From Paragorgia papillata (lineage: Eukaryota > Cnidaria > Anthozoa > Scleralcyonacea > Coralliidae): a stretch of DNA of 64,000 nucleotides. The notes under the pieces are model-generated. The model searched no databases. It had not been told where the DNA came from and saw only the letters and a program-made list of their open reading frames with translations. The stretch is taken from contig JAWNZC010000088.1 in assembly GCA_035771165.1 (NCBI GenBank), positions 1,098,501 to 1,162,500 on the forward strand, in the 5' to 3' direction. A program made the position numbers and the translations under genes. Below are positions 13,901-25,433 of the stretch, in pieces (position 1 is the first letter of the stretch; each line of letters begins with the position of its first letter).

Positions 13901-14626
13901 GCATTTGGTATGGGTGTGGACAAACCAAATGTACGTGCTGTTATTCATTACTCACTTCCTGCATCTATGGAAGATTACTACCAGCAAACTGGTCGTGGTG
14001 GCCGTGATGGTTTATCCTGCAAATGCATAATGTATTTCAATGCAAGTGATCAGACATGTCATGTGCAGCGTATATTTACTAGATGCAATATGAACAGCAA
14101 AGCCTTAATTGGAAAACTTAAGAACTTTCAAATGTTTATGAACTATTGCCTCAATAAACATATATGCAGAAAAGAAGTCCTTTTGAGCTATTTTGGACAG
14201 GCTCTGTCCAAACATTGTGGGGATCATTGTGACATTTGCGAAACCCCATGTGACGTGCATGAATTAGACATTACTAATTGTGCTTTAACAATTGGGAACT
14301 GCATCCAGAAGCTTAAGAATGATTTCAATGGAAAGAAGTTGACAGTTAAACAGTTGGCAAATGTTATATCTGGAAAGAAAACTGCAGAAATCATAAAGAA
14401 GAAGTACAACGAGTTACCTGGATATGGTTGCTTCATGGAAACATCAGAGCAAGGAGAACTCTTGTTGCGCAGGCTGGTAGTTGAAGATTTTCTTCGAGAA
14501 GTTCCCCATGATTCAAAGCAAACAAATGCATTGTATGTTGATCTGGGCTCCAATTTTATGACAATCTTGAATAACGAAAGCAGAATAATATTTTTCAAGG
14601 TCGATAAAATGCGTAAGTTTTCCTAA
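10907..14626 (+). CDS. Zinc-finger RecQ-type DNA helicase of element T1
   Basis: Two exons fit in phase 0: 10907-11149 (donor GTGAGT) and 12575-14626 (acceptor TTATTAAAG). Exon 1 encodes a C2H2-like finger (C-x4-C, then H-x4-H) and a basic tail. Numbered from the codon at 12596, exon 2 shows a complete RecQ core. This includes TGGGKS-type Walker A (~184-189), DEAH box (~288-291), TATAT motif III, the [15 protein letters not shown] segment, and the [10 protein letters not shown] arginine finger (~463-472). It is followed by the RecQ zinc-binding cysteines (~524, 541, 545, 548) and an RQC winged helix (~570-665). RecQ enzymes unwind DNA 3'-5'. Here it likely serves transposition or repair of T1, since it lies inside the element and converges on the transposase. 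A GTAAGT just before the stop at 14626 leaves open a further 3' exon. Confidence 0.88.
11150..12574 (+). other. Intron of the T1 helicase gene
   Basis: AT-rich intron, donor GTGAGT at 11150, acceptor AG at 12573-12574. Apart from the hAT-type insertion at 12069-12418 I see nothing with coding character. Confidence 0.75.
12069..12418. mobile_element. Non-autonomous hAT-type element
   Basis: A 350-bp insert with TIRs CAGTGATGGAT / ATCCATCACTG, flanked by perfect 8-bp direct repeats AAATTAAT (12061-12068 and 12419-12426). An 8-bp duplication with CAGTG termini is the hAT signature. The interior is GC-rich and has no transposase, so it is a deletion derivative sitting in the helicase intron. Confidence 0.88.
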
Positions 14627-14690
14627 GTTATTTTAATTTGAAGTATTTTTTCAAAGAAACTCAAATTAACATGGATTGTAGTATTATTAT

Positions 14691-14846
14691 GTAATAGCAT
14701 GGTTTTGAGTGCAATTTGGGAAAACCATGGACACATGAGTTTTTTCAAAGACTTTGAAAATGACACAAGTCAGCAAGCCAGGACGAGTGATATTTGAAGT
14801 TTTGAAAAACTCACAATTGCATGTTGTTTTTTTCCAAATTGCACTA
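14691..14846. repeat. Fold-back element, GTAATAGCATGG family
   Basis: Imperfect inverted repeat whose left arm GAGTGCAATTTGGGAAAACC is mirrored by a right arm ending in TCCAAATTGCAC. A related copy lies at 30480-30642. It fills part of the ~450-bp gap between the two convergent T1 genes; the rest (14847-15074) shows nothing recognisable. Confidence 0.65.
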
Positions 14847-15074
14847 CTGAGACTAAACTGTTGGAACAGTGATTCATGTATTATTTAAGGTTGAAGCACT
14901 CGCATGAGTGTGTTATCAAGATTTACATGCAAAAGTTCACAAACAAGGAATGAGAAATTAAATACTGAACAAGGCGTAAAGAGTGCTTTAAAACATTTAA
15001 TATTCGCATGCTATTCTTCACACGAGTCTCCTACCTTTCCCAAATTTCTACATTGACAGTTCATTCACGCAAAT

Positions 15075-18000
15075 TCAGTGGTCCTGTTCATTTGTATTTT
15101 GGGTCAGATTTACAGTCGCCTGTACTGGAAATTGTCTAGAAATCATTTCTTTAAAATTTTCTTCAATCTTCTTCTGCCCTCTTTCTTCAACTTTCAAGCA
15201 TTCCTTTGGGATGGCAATAAGTTCGCCCAGATCCTTTTTGCCATGTGGATATAACTTTACTTCTTTTCTTTGTGTATTTGTCAACCATTCATTCTGTATT
15301 GCAAACCAGGCTACTTTAATCCTATCTGGTGTTGGATCAGGCACTGACGATTTGCCTCCTGTGCTTGTCTCGCAGCTCCTTTGGTAAACGGATTTGACAT
15401 GCTCTAAAAGTTCAATGTTCATACACATTTTTTCCAGCATTTCAAGTGTGGTTTGCTTCCGTCCATACAGCTTAACTGGCTTCACCACAAATGTCTCCAT
15501 GTACTCGTCAATTGCAAAGTTATGTCCTCGTTTCCCTTTCGCATTGACGCTGCAATTACGGCGGAACATTTCACGGTAAGCCAGAGGCCAAAGTGTAGTG
15601 AAATTTAGTATGTGCACTAAACTTTCATTCTTGTAGTTCTTTTTGTTCAGTGCTGCAAATATAGGCAACATCTCAATCCAACAGGCCTCTCTTGCTTTTC
15701 CATTACCCATTCTGACTGCTTCGTGAAATTTGAACAAAAGAGGTCCAAACTTAGTGAGAAACAAGTAAAAGTACTCAAACGTGCTGTCTGTCTTGTTGTA
15801 TTCCAACCAATCCTTGAAACATTTGAGCAAGAATTTGCTGTGATCTTTGTCTTCCGATGTTGTCTTGTATTGTTCAAGTACAGTATCTGGGGGAAAGTTA
15901 TCTGATGACTGAAATTCCTTAACACCAGCTATCATAACTCCCCAGCAGAAATCTGTTATGGCATTAAAGTTTCTTTGAAAATTGCCTTTCTTGAAAATGT
16001 CAACAAAAGAATTTGGTGTTACTTTCACTCTGTCTAGCATTTGTCTTGCAACATGATAAAATCCACCAGGTCCCATAATTCTGGCGATGCACTGCATAAC
16101 GTAACCTTGTGCATGGAAATCACCTGGTGTCTCTGTAAAAGCACCAAATTCATCAGGGGACCTATTTCGAACCCCCCTAATAGTCATAGTTGTTTTGACA
16201 TCTCCGACAGTTATGACCTGTTCTCTTGCATGTTTCGCTGTCGTTGCGGATTCTGTTTGCGATGAAGTGTTAACTTGTATTTCCATTTGTTCAGTACTTG
16301 GGTCTGTCTCCTTGACGCTTTGTTCTTCGAGTAACTGAAAAACCAATTCCTTCCTGGCATCTTTTTCTGTTCGATTAAGGGTTAAAATATCACAAATTGT
16401 CTTGTTTCCTATGGATTTAGCAAACTGTATTGGTGCTTGTATGTTTCCAGAAAATGTTCCATCGCATCTTGCACCGTACCTATGGGAAGATAAATTGAAT
16501 AAAATTAATATGTATTAAATCATGCCATGGCAAATTCTAACATGGTTGTAGTAAATCTATTAGTTTAGATTGTTACATTTCTTGCTCAACTCTATTTTTG
16601 GTCAATCCTGGTTTTCAATTGGTTGCTAAACTGTTGCGAATTGTTGCCAAGCTTTTGCTAAAACAGAACTGAGGAAATACCATTCAATATTTGCTTGCAA
16701 AAAAACATTGCAATCAGTCAACTACCAAATGCAATTTAATAATGGAGGAAAATATATACTAACGATCTAACCACAATTGTACAGGATTACATACTGGAGT
16801 AGTATTTTGACCATGTCAACACTATTTGCATTTATTGCGATCATTAAAGGTGTTATTCCACAGCCTTCTGGGGTGTTCACTGAAGCTCCTGCGAGTAGAA
16901 GAGCCTCTACTAGCTTTTTGTTTCCACTTTCAACAGCCAATTGAAGGATGTTGCGTTCATACCCATCTATCTGCCAAATCCACTCAGAACTGTGCAATTT
17001 GATTGCCGAGTATGCATCACGAAGATTCTTATCTTGGACTAATGATTTCATTGTGTCCAAAAGCTTTGACATTTTTGACGAAATTTGCTTCATTTTGCCT
17101 TTGAAGCTTGAGGACGAACTTTCAGATTGTATAAATGTGTTCTCCTGATAATCACTATCTTCATCTTCATGAAATGAACGAGGTGTCTCGAATTGCTTTC
17201 TCAAGGTTACCATTTCTTTCTCGTGATTCTCCATTTCCTTGTAGAAAATATATCTTTCCCTTGCTGCTTTGATTTCAAATTTCTTTTCATCCTTATTGAA
17301 TACAACATATTCTACTTTCTTTGAACTTTGAATGTTCAAATCTCTTGCAAATTCTTTAAGTACATTTGCAGTGCCACATGTTTGTACTTCGTCTTCCAGA
17401 GATAAAGGTAAGATCATAACTTTTGTCTTCATGCCTGCATTTTCAGGATATTCCGGTTTAATAGGAGGCACAGATATTTTGATGTTATTATCAGGTTCCT
17501 CATATTCTTCCTTCTTCAGATAGTCCAAAATATCTTTTTCAGTCATATTAGCAAGTTGTCTCCTGTTTTTATTTAACGAAATACCCACTTTTAGACCTTC
17601 AAGCAAAATTCTGTCTGTACCTTCAATGTGTATGTTTAACAACTCCTTCTGGTTTTCTGTGAAAAATAAGTGAAAAAAATAAAATTAATAAAATATAAGC
17701 TGGATACAATGAATGATTTGTGCTACGTGTACAGGATATACAAAGACCATTATTATATGTGAATAGCATCCTGGTTCCAGATATTGTGTCCAGATAATTA
17801 ACCCATTAACGGGCAAGGGCGCACTTTCACATTTTATGACGATTTTATTCGACGATTTTATTCAACAGATGGGACAGAGCGCTTATATACGCGCCCTGGT
17901 GTGGGGTGCTGGGATGCGCGCTTGCTTGTTAACACTTTGAGGCCTGGACCTCTCCCTGGGCTGAATAAAATCGTCTGGCGTTAGCCAGAATAAACCTTAC

Positions 18001-21000
18001 TGTAAAGACTCGTCCTCAGGCTTCAAAGTGTTAATCGTTAAAATCAACTCGAGCAGACTGGGAAGAGTAATTAAGAGGGAGAGAGAAAAGTGTTTATACC
18101 GGTATGGGGAAAAACAAATACGGAACCAGTATATGTACAGTGTCATAATTCTGTCGTTTCTTACCTAGCAGAACATCTTCAACTTTGACGTCTTTAAGTA
18201 ACTTCTGGGGGTCAGACGCAGTTTTGCTGTCTTCAAACAAATGTTTCACCTCGTCTATTCGAGGCTTTATGACTACTTTGCCGGTGAAATTCCACATGAT
18301 GGGAACTGATCTTCCTTTAAGTCTTGCATGCCGAGCTCTTCCTTTGTGAATATTTATGTTGTCATATGCAAGAATGATTGGGCAGTTGTCAGGAAATGAT
18401 GTAGATATTACATCTCTGTACTTTTCTCCTCTTTTATTCAAAAATCTACGACTGCAATAAAAAACAGAGGTGTTTTTTTTAGAATTACATAATTACGAAA
18501 TACTAGTTTTCCATCTGTTAAAATGATTGTAAGAATGAGTGTAAAATTGTTATGTCATATTTTTGTATAAAATAAATGGCCAGCTCTTACGAGTGTTGTT
18601 ATTAGTTGACTATATATTGTTTGTACGAGTAAAAAAGTGGAACGAAAATGAAATATATATATATATAAGTAAAGTAATAGCATAACATATAGGTTGATTA
18701 GTGATTAAGTGTACCCAAAAGCTGAGGCTTGAGGGACATTTAATCACTAATAAACCAATATGTTATGCTATCACTCAGCCTAGACACTAGACACTTGAGA
18801 AAACAAACCAGTTACGCAATGAAAGTTTACCTTTCGTTTAGGGCGCTGCCGCTACAAGCGGGTTCAGCGAACCTATACTTCGAGATAGGCGTTTACTTGT
18901 CTCTACTTCTCGATTGGGGGCGCTACCAGTGTACTCTACTCGAAATGTTTTAGGCAAGGTCCCGTTGCATTGGGCAATGATATTGCCTATATATTGCAAA
19001 TTCACGGGAATCGTACCTTGTGCATAAACATTAGGTAGCATCGGGTTATTTCGATGTTAAATGTGCGTGTGGAAACAATGAAAACCGAGGTGGCCGAGGT
19101 GGTTTATAACTTTTTTCAGTTGCCTGATGATCGCTAACGCGTGAAACTCGGAGTAGCAACGTTCATTTATATATATATATATATATATTTATGAACGCCT
19201 CGGATTCTTTTGTTCTCCGAGGGAATGTAAACCTCGTATTTCCCCATCGCTCATGCAACAGGGAAATTTTTCCTTTGTCTTCTAATTTTCCCGTGTATTT
19301 TTCCCGTTGATGAGGGAAAAATTAGAAGACAAAGAAATCCTTTGTCTTCTTATAAATTTCCCGCTTGTATGTATTTTCCCTCATTCCCTCAAGCACGGGA
19401 AAATTAGACGCAACTTCTCTGATCAACCGTGTAAATTTCCTGTCGGTAAGATTCTCAAAGTTTTCCTCGGCGATCATAATATTACAAACTAATACCATGA
19501 CTTTTCGGGAAATTAGCGATTACATTTCCCCTTTGCCTCGGGAAGATTTGTAAAGTCCTCGGGTCTGCGGCCCTCGGACTTTCACAAACCTTCCCTCGGC
19601 TGCGGGAAATTTAATCGCTAATTTCCCTCAAGTCATGTTATTACTTATAAATATATAGTTGGATAATAAATAACTTATTAGACAGTTTAGTGGACAGTAC
19701 AGCTGTACAATTTTACTCATCATTTGTAATTTTATTATATGCATGACTAAATTACTGTATCTGATTGGTTGAGAGGAGTACAATTATTTCAATAATTGTA
19801 TAACGATTTAATTTTGTTATCATTCCAAATTGCACTGGCCTAACGGCTCTAATTGAACTTGCTATGATATGATTACCTATACTATAACTCCACAGACTCA
19901 CAAATACAGCCAGATTAGCCGTACTGTACAATACTGCACAAACTGTCCAATAAGGTATATGTACTGCATTACAATGATTACTTACTAGAAATCATAACCC
20001 TTGCATAGACCAAATGGTTCTAATGCCTGGATTACAGCTTTTCCAGCACCATGAGAAATAAGCAGGATTCCAAACAGTGTTGAGAATTCAGTGCTTGTCC
20101 TTTGGCTTTTTATGTCATCCAAGGCCAGTATCATTTGAAGTGCAACCTTAAATTTGTATGACTGTGTCTTTTTACCTTTGTTGTACTTTGACCATTTACC
20201 AATTGCAAGTGTTTCAATTATGTCTGTCAATAAAGGGCAGCAATCGCGTACATTTATAGCAAACGTGTCAAAGGTAGTTTCTCCAAAAATAGAATCCAAA
20301 TCTTCACTTTTCGTCATGTCAACAACTCCAACTTTACAAATATTCTTAAATTCAGTAAGCTCAGCTTCCAGGGTTGTTTTATCAAATCCTTGGTTGGAAT
20401 TACTATCATCATGTTGGTCAGTTTTATCATCATCTTCTTCAACTAAGTTACCAATTATTCCCAAGTCATCACTATCAGTTTCGTTACTGCTAGGGAATAA
20501 TGTCCTTTTGATTCCTCTTGTTTCTCCGCTGCATGATGGCCTTTCAGTTGAGAACTTTAATTTCTGCTTTAACTCATCATTTTCTCTAATGAGGTGTGAA
20601 AAATTTTCTAGGACAGTTTCTCGGATTGTTTCAAGGGCACTTGCACTCAAATCTGGTTGATTCTTTGTTAGAGTAGATTTTACATTATACCATAACGATT
20701 CACTGGTAGTTATTTTAGCAATATTCACAAACAGAGTTCTAAAGTTAGTCAAAGAAAGTAATTGTAATTATAAATATCACTTGAGAGACGTGTGAACAGA
20801 AAGATACTAAACAATTTAATGTACGTTGACCAGTTTACAAAATCATAAAAGAAATTGCATGAATATGTATTATAATAATTATGTTGTGTAAATATTATAA
20901 TTATAAAATTGATTAAAACAGTCAGCCCGTCATCGAAATATTGCCTTATGCGTTACACTTAATGGGACTTTTTTACATCATGATTTTGTTCTCACCTCCA

Positions 21001-24000
21001 AACCTTCATTTGGCATTTACGGAACGTATTGTACCAAAGCAAGGCTTGGTGGTGAGATCAAAAGCGTGACGTAAAAATGCAAAAACCCCATGAATTGTTG
21101 TTAAATGTGTAGAAACCATTCTATAAAATAATAATAAAGTGCATTGCAGTGTAGTGCAATACAATGCCGTGTAGTATAGAGTAATATGATAATATATTTA
21201 AAAAATCATTATTATTCATGAAGTAAAAACAAAAGGAATCATGCGATCATACAAGTGGATTATAAATTTACAATAAATCTAATTAGTATTCTTTAGATAA
21301 AGATATACGAACAGTCCATAGGCGCTCATTTTTTAAGCTGTTCAATAGACCTGCAGCACCTGTTTTATCAGGTCTATAACCAGTACTTCATGTATGCCTA
21401 AAGCTGAGTACTTCAAGATTTGCTGGGACATAATAATAAGCATACATGAAGGTTCTCTAGAACCTGATAAAACACTGCTGCTCATTTTTTAAATTATTTG
21501 ACAAGAAACATAATATAAATTTATAATATACATGAATTATATTATGTAATTATTGTTATAGTGTGTAACAGCATGATAAAACTAAAAGTCATGATATCAC
21601 AATTATTTACTATATTATAATTATCAGTGGCGTGGTGGCAGGGGGGCCCAAAAGCCCCCCCCCCAGCTGGGGTTGCAGAAGGGGTGCCAAAACTAGCAAG
21701 GGCACCAAAACGTAACAAAATAACTAGCTAGGTCTTCAATGGGGGGATATAAAGATCTGAAATCTGTAATATTTTGTGTTTTCCATGAAGTTTTATAATC
21801 TTCAGAATTCTGTAAAATCTCACTCCAAAATGCAGGAAATGGCATATCAGAGACTCTAGATTTCAAAATTTTACATGGGTGCATGCCCGCAGACCCTGGA
21901 GGTTTCGCGCTACTTCGCCGCTTGCAATTGGCGTGGTCTTTGAGAGAACCTGTTGTTTGTTGTAATATTATATATTGCTACTTCAGTTATTTTAAAACAA
22001 AAAATGTGATCATTTATCAAATACAGTAATGTCTTTTTTTTTGGGGGGGGGGGGGTGCCAAAGCTAATCTGGCCACCACAGCCTGAAACTTACCACCACA
22101 CCACTGATAATTATTGATACATCTATTGATACATCATATTATAATTAAAGATACATCCTTTGTCTCCTATCGATTGCATCTTTTCTGTTTCCAATTCGAC
22201 TTGTCTTCTTATCAATTTTGCCAAGTTTCTGTACCACATCGAATGCCTGCATCTTGGTAACCTTATGACCAACTGCTTGTTCAAGCTCGTATACAACTTC
22301 TGTCTGTGCCAAACAACTGTCCTCCAAAAATACAAATTTCTTTTTTACCGCTTCCAACAGATTTCCTGTGGGAGAGAGAAAAAAAATGTTGACATTTCAA
22401 ATGTTCATAATTACTTTATTTTTTTTAAATTTAAAAATAATTAAACAGATTTAAGTAATATGATATATACATACAAACAATAGAATATAACAGTTGCATT
22501 CTTTAACCCATGGCCATTGACAGGCAAGGGGTTTCTTTCCAAACAATAAAATTGTATGGCATTACACGGAGTAACTAACAAAGGGGTCAGATTAGCCATC
22601 AATGGGCTAAAAAGTATAACTTAGGCAGATAGGTTTGTTAACCCATTGTTTGCAGAGGGTTTTGTCTTTGATGAGTATATCGATCTGCCACGAGACAGAG
22701 TAAGATAACAAAGGGGCTAATTTTGGCAGGTTTAGCTGTCAATTGGTTAATTACTGAAAACAAAGACATTTATTTATTTATTGTTTTAAATGTTTTAAAT
22801 CAAAATTGATGAATTGTTTGTAGATACACAGTGAACAAATTCTAAGTAAAAACCCAACCATATGTATATCTATAGTCTATGCCTTTTGGTGTAGTTCACT
22901 TTATATACCCCTGTAAACTGATTATAATAATGAAATAAACTATTAACTTGTTGTTTTTGTTGTGCCATTATCATAAATATGAGTAAGCTGGTACCAAAAA
23001 TGCTGTACACCCCATTGTACAGAATGTGTCTGTTGGGTATGTACATAATAAACTACTTGTCAACCAAAAGAGGAGACAGGTTACCCCATTCCCACCCAAA
23101 ATTGTTTGTTGCCATAGACCTTGGTGTATTTTCTATAAATCTAAAACCAAATATGCTTGATGTAATTTGTGAACTGCATTGTGTAGTGTGGATGCCTACT
23201 ACCTAGTAATCCCTCATAAATAACCCTTATATTGTAGCCCTAAACTTAAAAGAGCTTTAAGAGTTCATGCCATCCATTACCTGAGAATGATCTGATCTTT
23301 TTCTTTTTCTTTGATCTTCTAAAACTTGGACTTGGAGTAAAGCTTGGCCTCCTTTTTCCAGAAACATTTTTTCCTGTGATATTAAATGTCAATGATTTAA
23401 AACAATAAATTATTGCCAGTATAAACATTGCCATTTATAAGAAAATTATAAGAAAGCATACTCCTATTTCACACTCATTCATGCTTGCAGAGTTTGAACC
23501 TGCACATATGCCATCTGGGCAAGCAACTTAATACACTGAGTATGAATGAAATTGTGAAACAGAGAAACAATATTTATAAAGACAAAAATATATAACTCAG
23601 GCTTACCTGAAGGGCTTGCATACATCCGTTTATCGATGGCGATTCCATCTCTATCAATAGACGAATCACCTTCTAAAAGTATAAAAAGGATATAATACTC
23701 TTTTAAGTTTTTGTTAATACAACTTTATATACAAGTGACAACATTCAACATCGATTAAAGTTACATATTTATGTTTCATAGGAAATGACTCCGCGCTCTG
23801 CCTCTGAATTCATTGCCTTGAAATATGGAAATATGAAACCTTTCAAGCGTAAAACAATCTTGACAAATAGCACGGACAAATAGCATTACCATAACAATAT
23901 ATATATATGTCATCACAAATTACAACATAAATTTATAATGTAAGCAATGTCTTGCAGTCTTGGCGGACAATTATTCAACATATTAAAATACAGATTATAG

Positions 24001-24030
24001 TTGTTTTACACTCACGAACTTACCTTCCAT
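15075..24030 (-). CDS. DUF6589-like putative transposase with internal ankyrin repeats (8 exons)
   Basis: Coding exons by splice-site fit, in - order: 24024-24030, 23607-23672, 23281-23373, 22155-22365, 19986-20738, 18165-18451, 16795-17656, 15075-16479. All junctions are GT-AG, phases agree throughout and the total is 3684 nt (1227 codons plus stop). The exon 4 donor (GTATCT) is the weakest; otherwise exons 1-4 form a small separate gene ending at 22145. The N-terminus is basic and Lys-rich. Exon 5 has the 'LLGI..S.GAGK..I..L.P.GL' region typical of DUF6589 proteins. Exon 6 has the acidic motif AYDNINIHK (family motif DN.D). Exons 7-8 hold two to three ankyrin repeats spanning the intron. 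Exon 8 ends in the DUF6589 core (DFHAQG; KFHEAVRMGNGKAREACW; GKRGHNFAIDEYMETFV). I infer it is the transposase because it is the only other gene in T1. Catalytic residues are not assigned. Confidence 0.75.
17929..18034. mobile_element. Small TIR element (MITE), TTAACACTTTGA family, copy 1
   Basis: Begins TTAACACTTTGAGGCCTG and ends CAGGCTTCAAAGTGTTAA, so it is a ~106-bp element with ~17-bp TIRs ending in TTAA. The interior AATAAAATCGTCTGGCGTTA recurs in the copy at 41827-41927. It lies in intron 6 of the T1 transposase gene. Confidence 0.8.
18674..18774. repeat. Fold-back element in T1 intron 5
   Basis: Left arm GTAATAGCATAACATATAGG with GATTAGTGATTAA is mirrored by TTAATCACTAAT...CCAATATGTTATGCTATCAC. 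About 100 bp in all. The tip GTAATAGCAT is shared with 14691 and 30480. Confidence 0.7.
18776..18790. repeat. Internal copy of the T1 right-end tip
   Basis: CAGCCTAGACACTAG here is the exact inverse of the terminal CTAGTGTCTAGGCTG at 24258-24272. The similarity stops after 15 bp. Confidence 0.75.
19125..19648. repeat. Cluster of fold-back repeats in T1 intron 5
   Basis: Several inverted repeats in succession: CAACGTTCATTTATA...TATTTATGAACG around a (TA)n run (19158-19196), TTTGTCTTCTAATTTTCCC with its inverse (19275-19340), and CATGACTTTTCGGGAAATTAGCGATTA mirrored by TAATCGCTAATTTCCCTCAAGTCATG (19497-19636). No coding character. Confidence 0.65.
20739..22154 (-). other. Intron 4 of the T1 transposase gene
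   Basis: AT-rich intron holding a fold-back (21352-21482, arms with CACCTGTTTTATCAGGT and its inverse CCTGATAAAACACTG) and a hAT-type insert (21625-22106). Nothing else recognisable. Confidence 0.6.
21625..22106. mobile_element. Non-autonomous hAT-type element
   Basis: Termini CAGTGGCGTGGTGG / CCACCACACCACTG with perfect 8-bp direct repeats ATAATTAT at 21617-21624 and 22107-22114. The interior holds long C and G runs near each end and no transposase reading frame. It sits in intron 4 of the T1 transposase gene, just next to exon 4. Confidence 0.87.
22503..22750. repeat. Two adjacent TTAACCCA TIR elements
   Basis: 22503-22611 begins TTAACCCATGGCCATTGAC and ends CCATCAATGGGCTAAA. 22638-22750 begins TTAACCCATTGTTTGC and ends GTCAATTGGTTAA. 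They look like two related miniature elements of about 110 bp in intron 3 of the T1 transposase gene. Confidence 0.6.
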
Positions 24031-24144
24031 GGCTTTGAAAATTAATTCAGGTCACAAAAAATCAACGCAGAATCGCCAACACGCGCCAACAGCTGTCAGA
24101 TTCAAGTGGGGCAGTTTTGGGGCAGTTTTGGCCACTTTCGATTG

Positions 24145-24272
24145 GGAAATCTACTAGGCCTTCTATATTTCGTTCCGCCCCCTTTTTAGTTCCCAGGCTC
24201 CCGTAGTATAAATAAGCTCCGAATTCTCCGGAAAATCCGAAAATAAAAATAGAAGGCCTAGTGTCTAGGCTG
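24145..24272. repeat. T1 right terminus with subterminal inverted motif
   Basis: The inner motif GGAAATCTACTAGGC (24145-24159) is followed by an AT-rich spacer and the tip AGGCCTAGTGTCTAGGCTG ending at 24272. The two CTAGG motifs face each other as at the left end, so both ends share one compound layout of about 120 bp. The 15-bp tip CTAGTGTCTAGGCTG also has an inverted copy inside the element at 18776-18790. Confidence 0.8.
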
Positions 24273-25433
24273 GGTTTATGCCACTCTGGTGACTTATACT
24301 AGATTAAAAAGCATGAAATTCTGTATAACATATGTAAATTTTAAAAAATCGTATAGAATAGCGGCTGAGAAAATTGTACCTTTTCCGAGGAAATCTGAAA
24401 TATACAGCATAACCGCCGTCAGTCGTATTAATGACGCCGCGCCGCAATTTGTTTAAAGCTTGACTGCGTCGTTCGTGGGTCTATGCCACTCTGTGGACAT
24501 ATACCAGATTAAAGAGCATGAAATTCTGTATAACATATGTAAATTTAAAAAAATCGTATAGAGTAGCGGCTGAGAAATTTGTACTTTTTCTGAGAAAATC
24601 TGAAATATACAATATAACATCCGTCAGTCGTATTAATAACGCCGCGCCGCAATTTGTTTAAAGCTTGCCTGCGTCGTTCATGGGTCTATGCCACTCTGGG
24701 GACTTACACTAGATTAAAGAGCATGAAATTCTGTATAACATATGTAAATTTTAAAAAATCGTATAGAATAGCGGCTGAGAAAATTGTACCTTTTCTGAGG
24801 AAATCTGAAATATACAGCATAACCGCCGTCAGTCGTATTAATGATGCCGCGGCGCGATTTGTTTAAAGCTTGCCTGCGTCGTTCATGGGTTTATGCCACT
24901 CTGGTGACTTATACTAGATTAAAGAGCATGAAATTATGTATAACATATGTAAATTTAAAAAAATCGTATAGAGTAGCGGCTGAGAAATTTGTACTTTTTC
25001 TGAGGAAATCTGAAATATACAACATAACATCCGTCAGTCGTATTAATAACGCCGCGCCGCAATTAGTTTAAAGCTTGCCTGCGTCGTTCATGGGTCTATG
25101 CCACTCTGGGGACTTATACTAGATTAAAGACCATGAAATTCTGTATAAAATATGTAAATTAAAAAGAATCGTATAGAGTAGCGGCTGAGAAAATTGTGTT
25201 TATATCTGATGTAATCTGAAATATACAACATAACCGCCGTCAGTCGTATTAATAACGCCGCGCCGCAATTTGTTTAAGGCTTGCCTGCGTCGTTCATGGG
25301 TCTATGCCACTCTTGTGACTTATACTAGATTAAAGAGCATGAAATTCTGTATAACGTATGCAAATTTTAAAAAATCGTATAGAATAACGGCCGGCTGAGA
25401 AATTTGTGTTTATATCTGATGTAATATGATACG
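24271..25433. repeat. Satellite array, second segment
   Basis: About 5.7 further monomers of the ~205-bp satellite, continuing the array after T1 with the same monomer classes. Monomers near 25200-25430 are more diverged (GTGTTTATATCTGATGTAAT replaces the usual segment). The array is cut again at 25433 by element A. Confidence 0.95.

Larger units (their letters stand above)
10776..24270. mobile_element. Element T1: 13.5-kb DNA transposon with RecQ helicase and DUF6589-like transposase
   Basis: The satellite is interrupted exactly here and resumes in register at 24271. The termini are inverted: CAGCCTAGA at the left (from 10774) and TCTAGGCTG at the right (to 24272). TGGGTTTATGCCA is present on both sides (10763-10775 and 24271-24283), so the target duplication is 9 to 13 bp depending on where the termini are placed. 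The element carries two convergent genes, a helicase on + and a long spliced gene on -. The superfamily is not certain. Helicase-encoding Academ elements (the AcademH lineage) are the nearest known concept, but I cannot confirm the match. Both reading frames look intact. Confidence 0.85.

Noticed and set aside
14600..14630. A further 3' exon of the helicase using GTAAGT near 14612
   Set aside because: No recognisable continuation before the convergent gene end. The RQC domain is already complete, so the stop at 14626 is kept.
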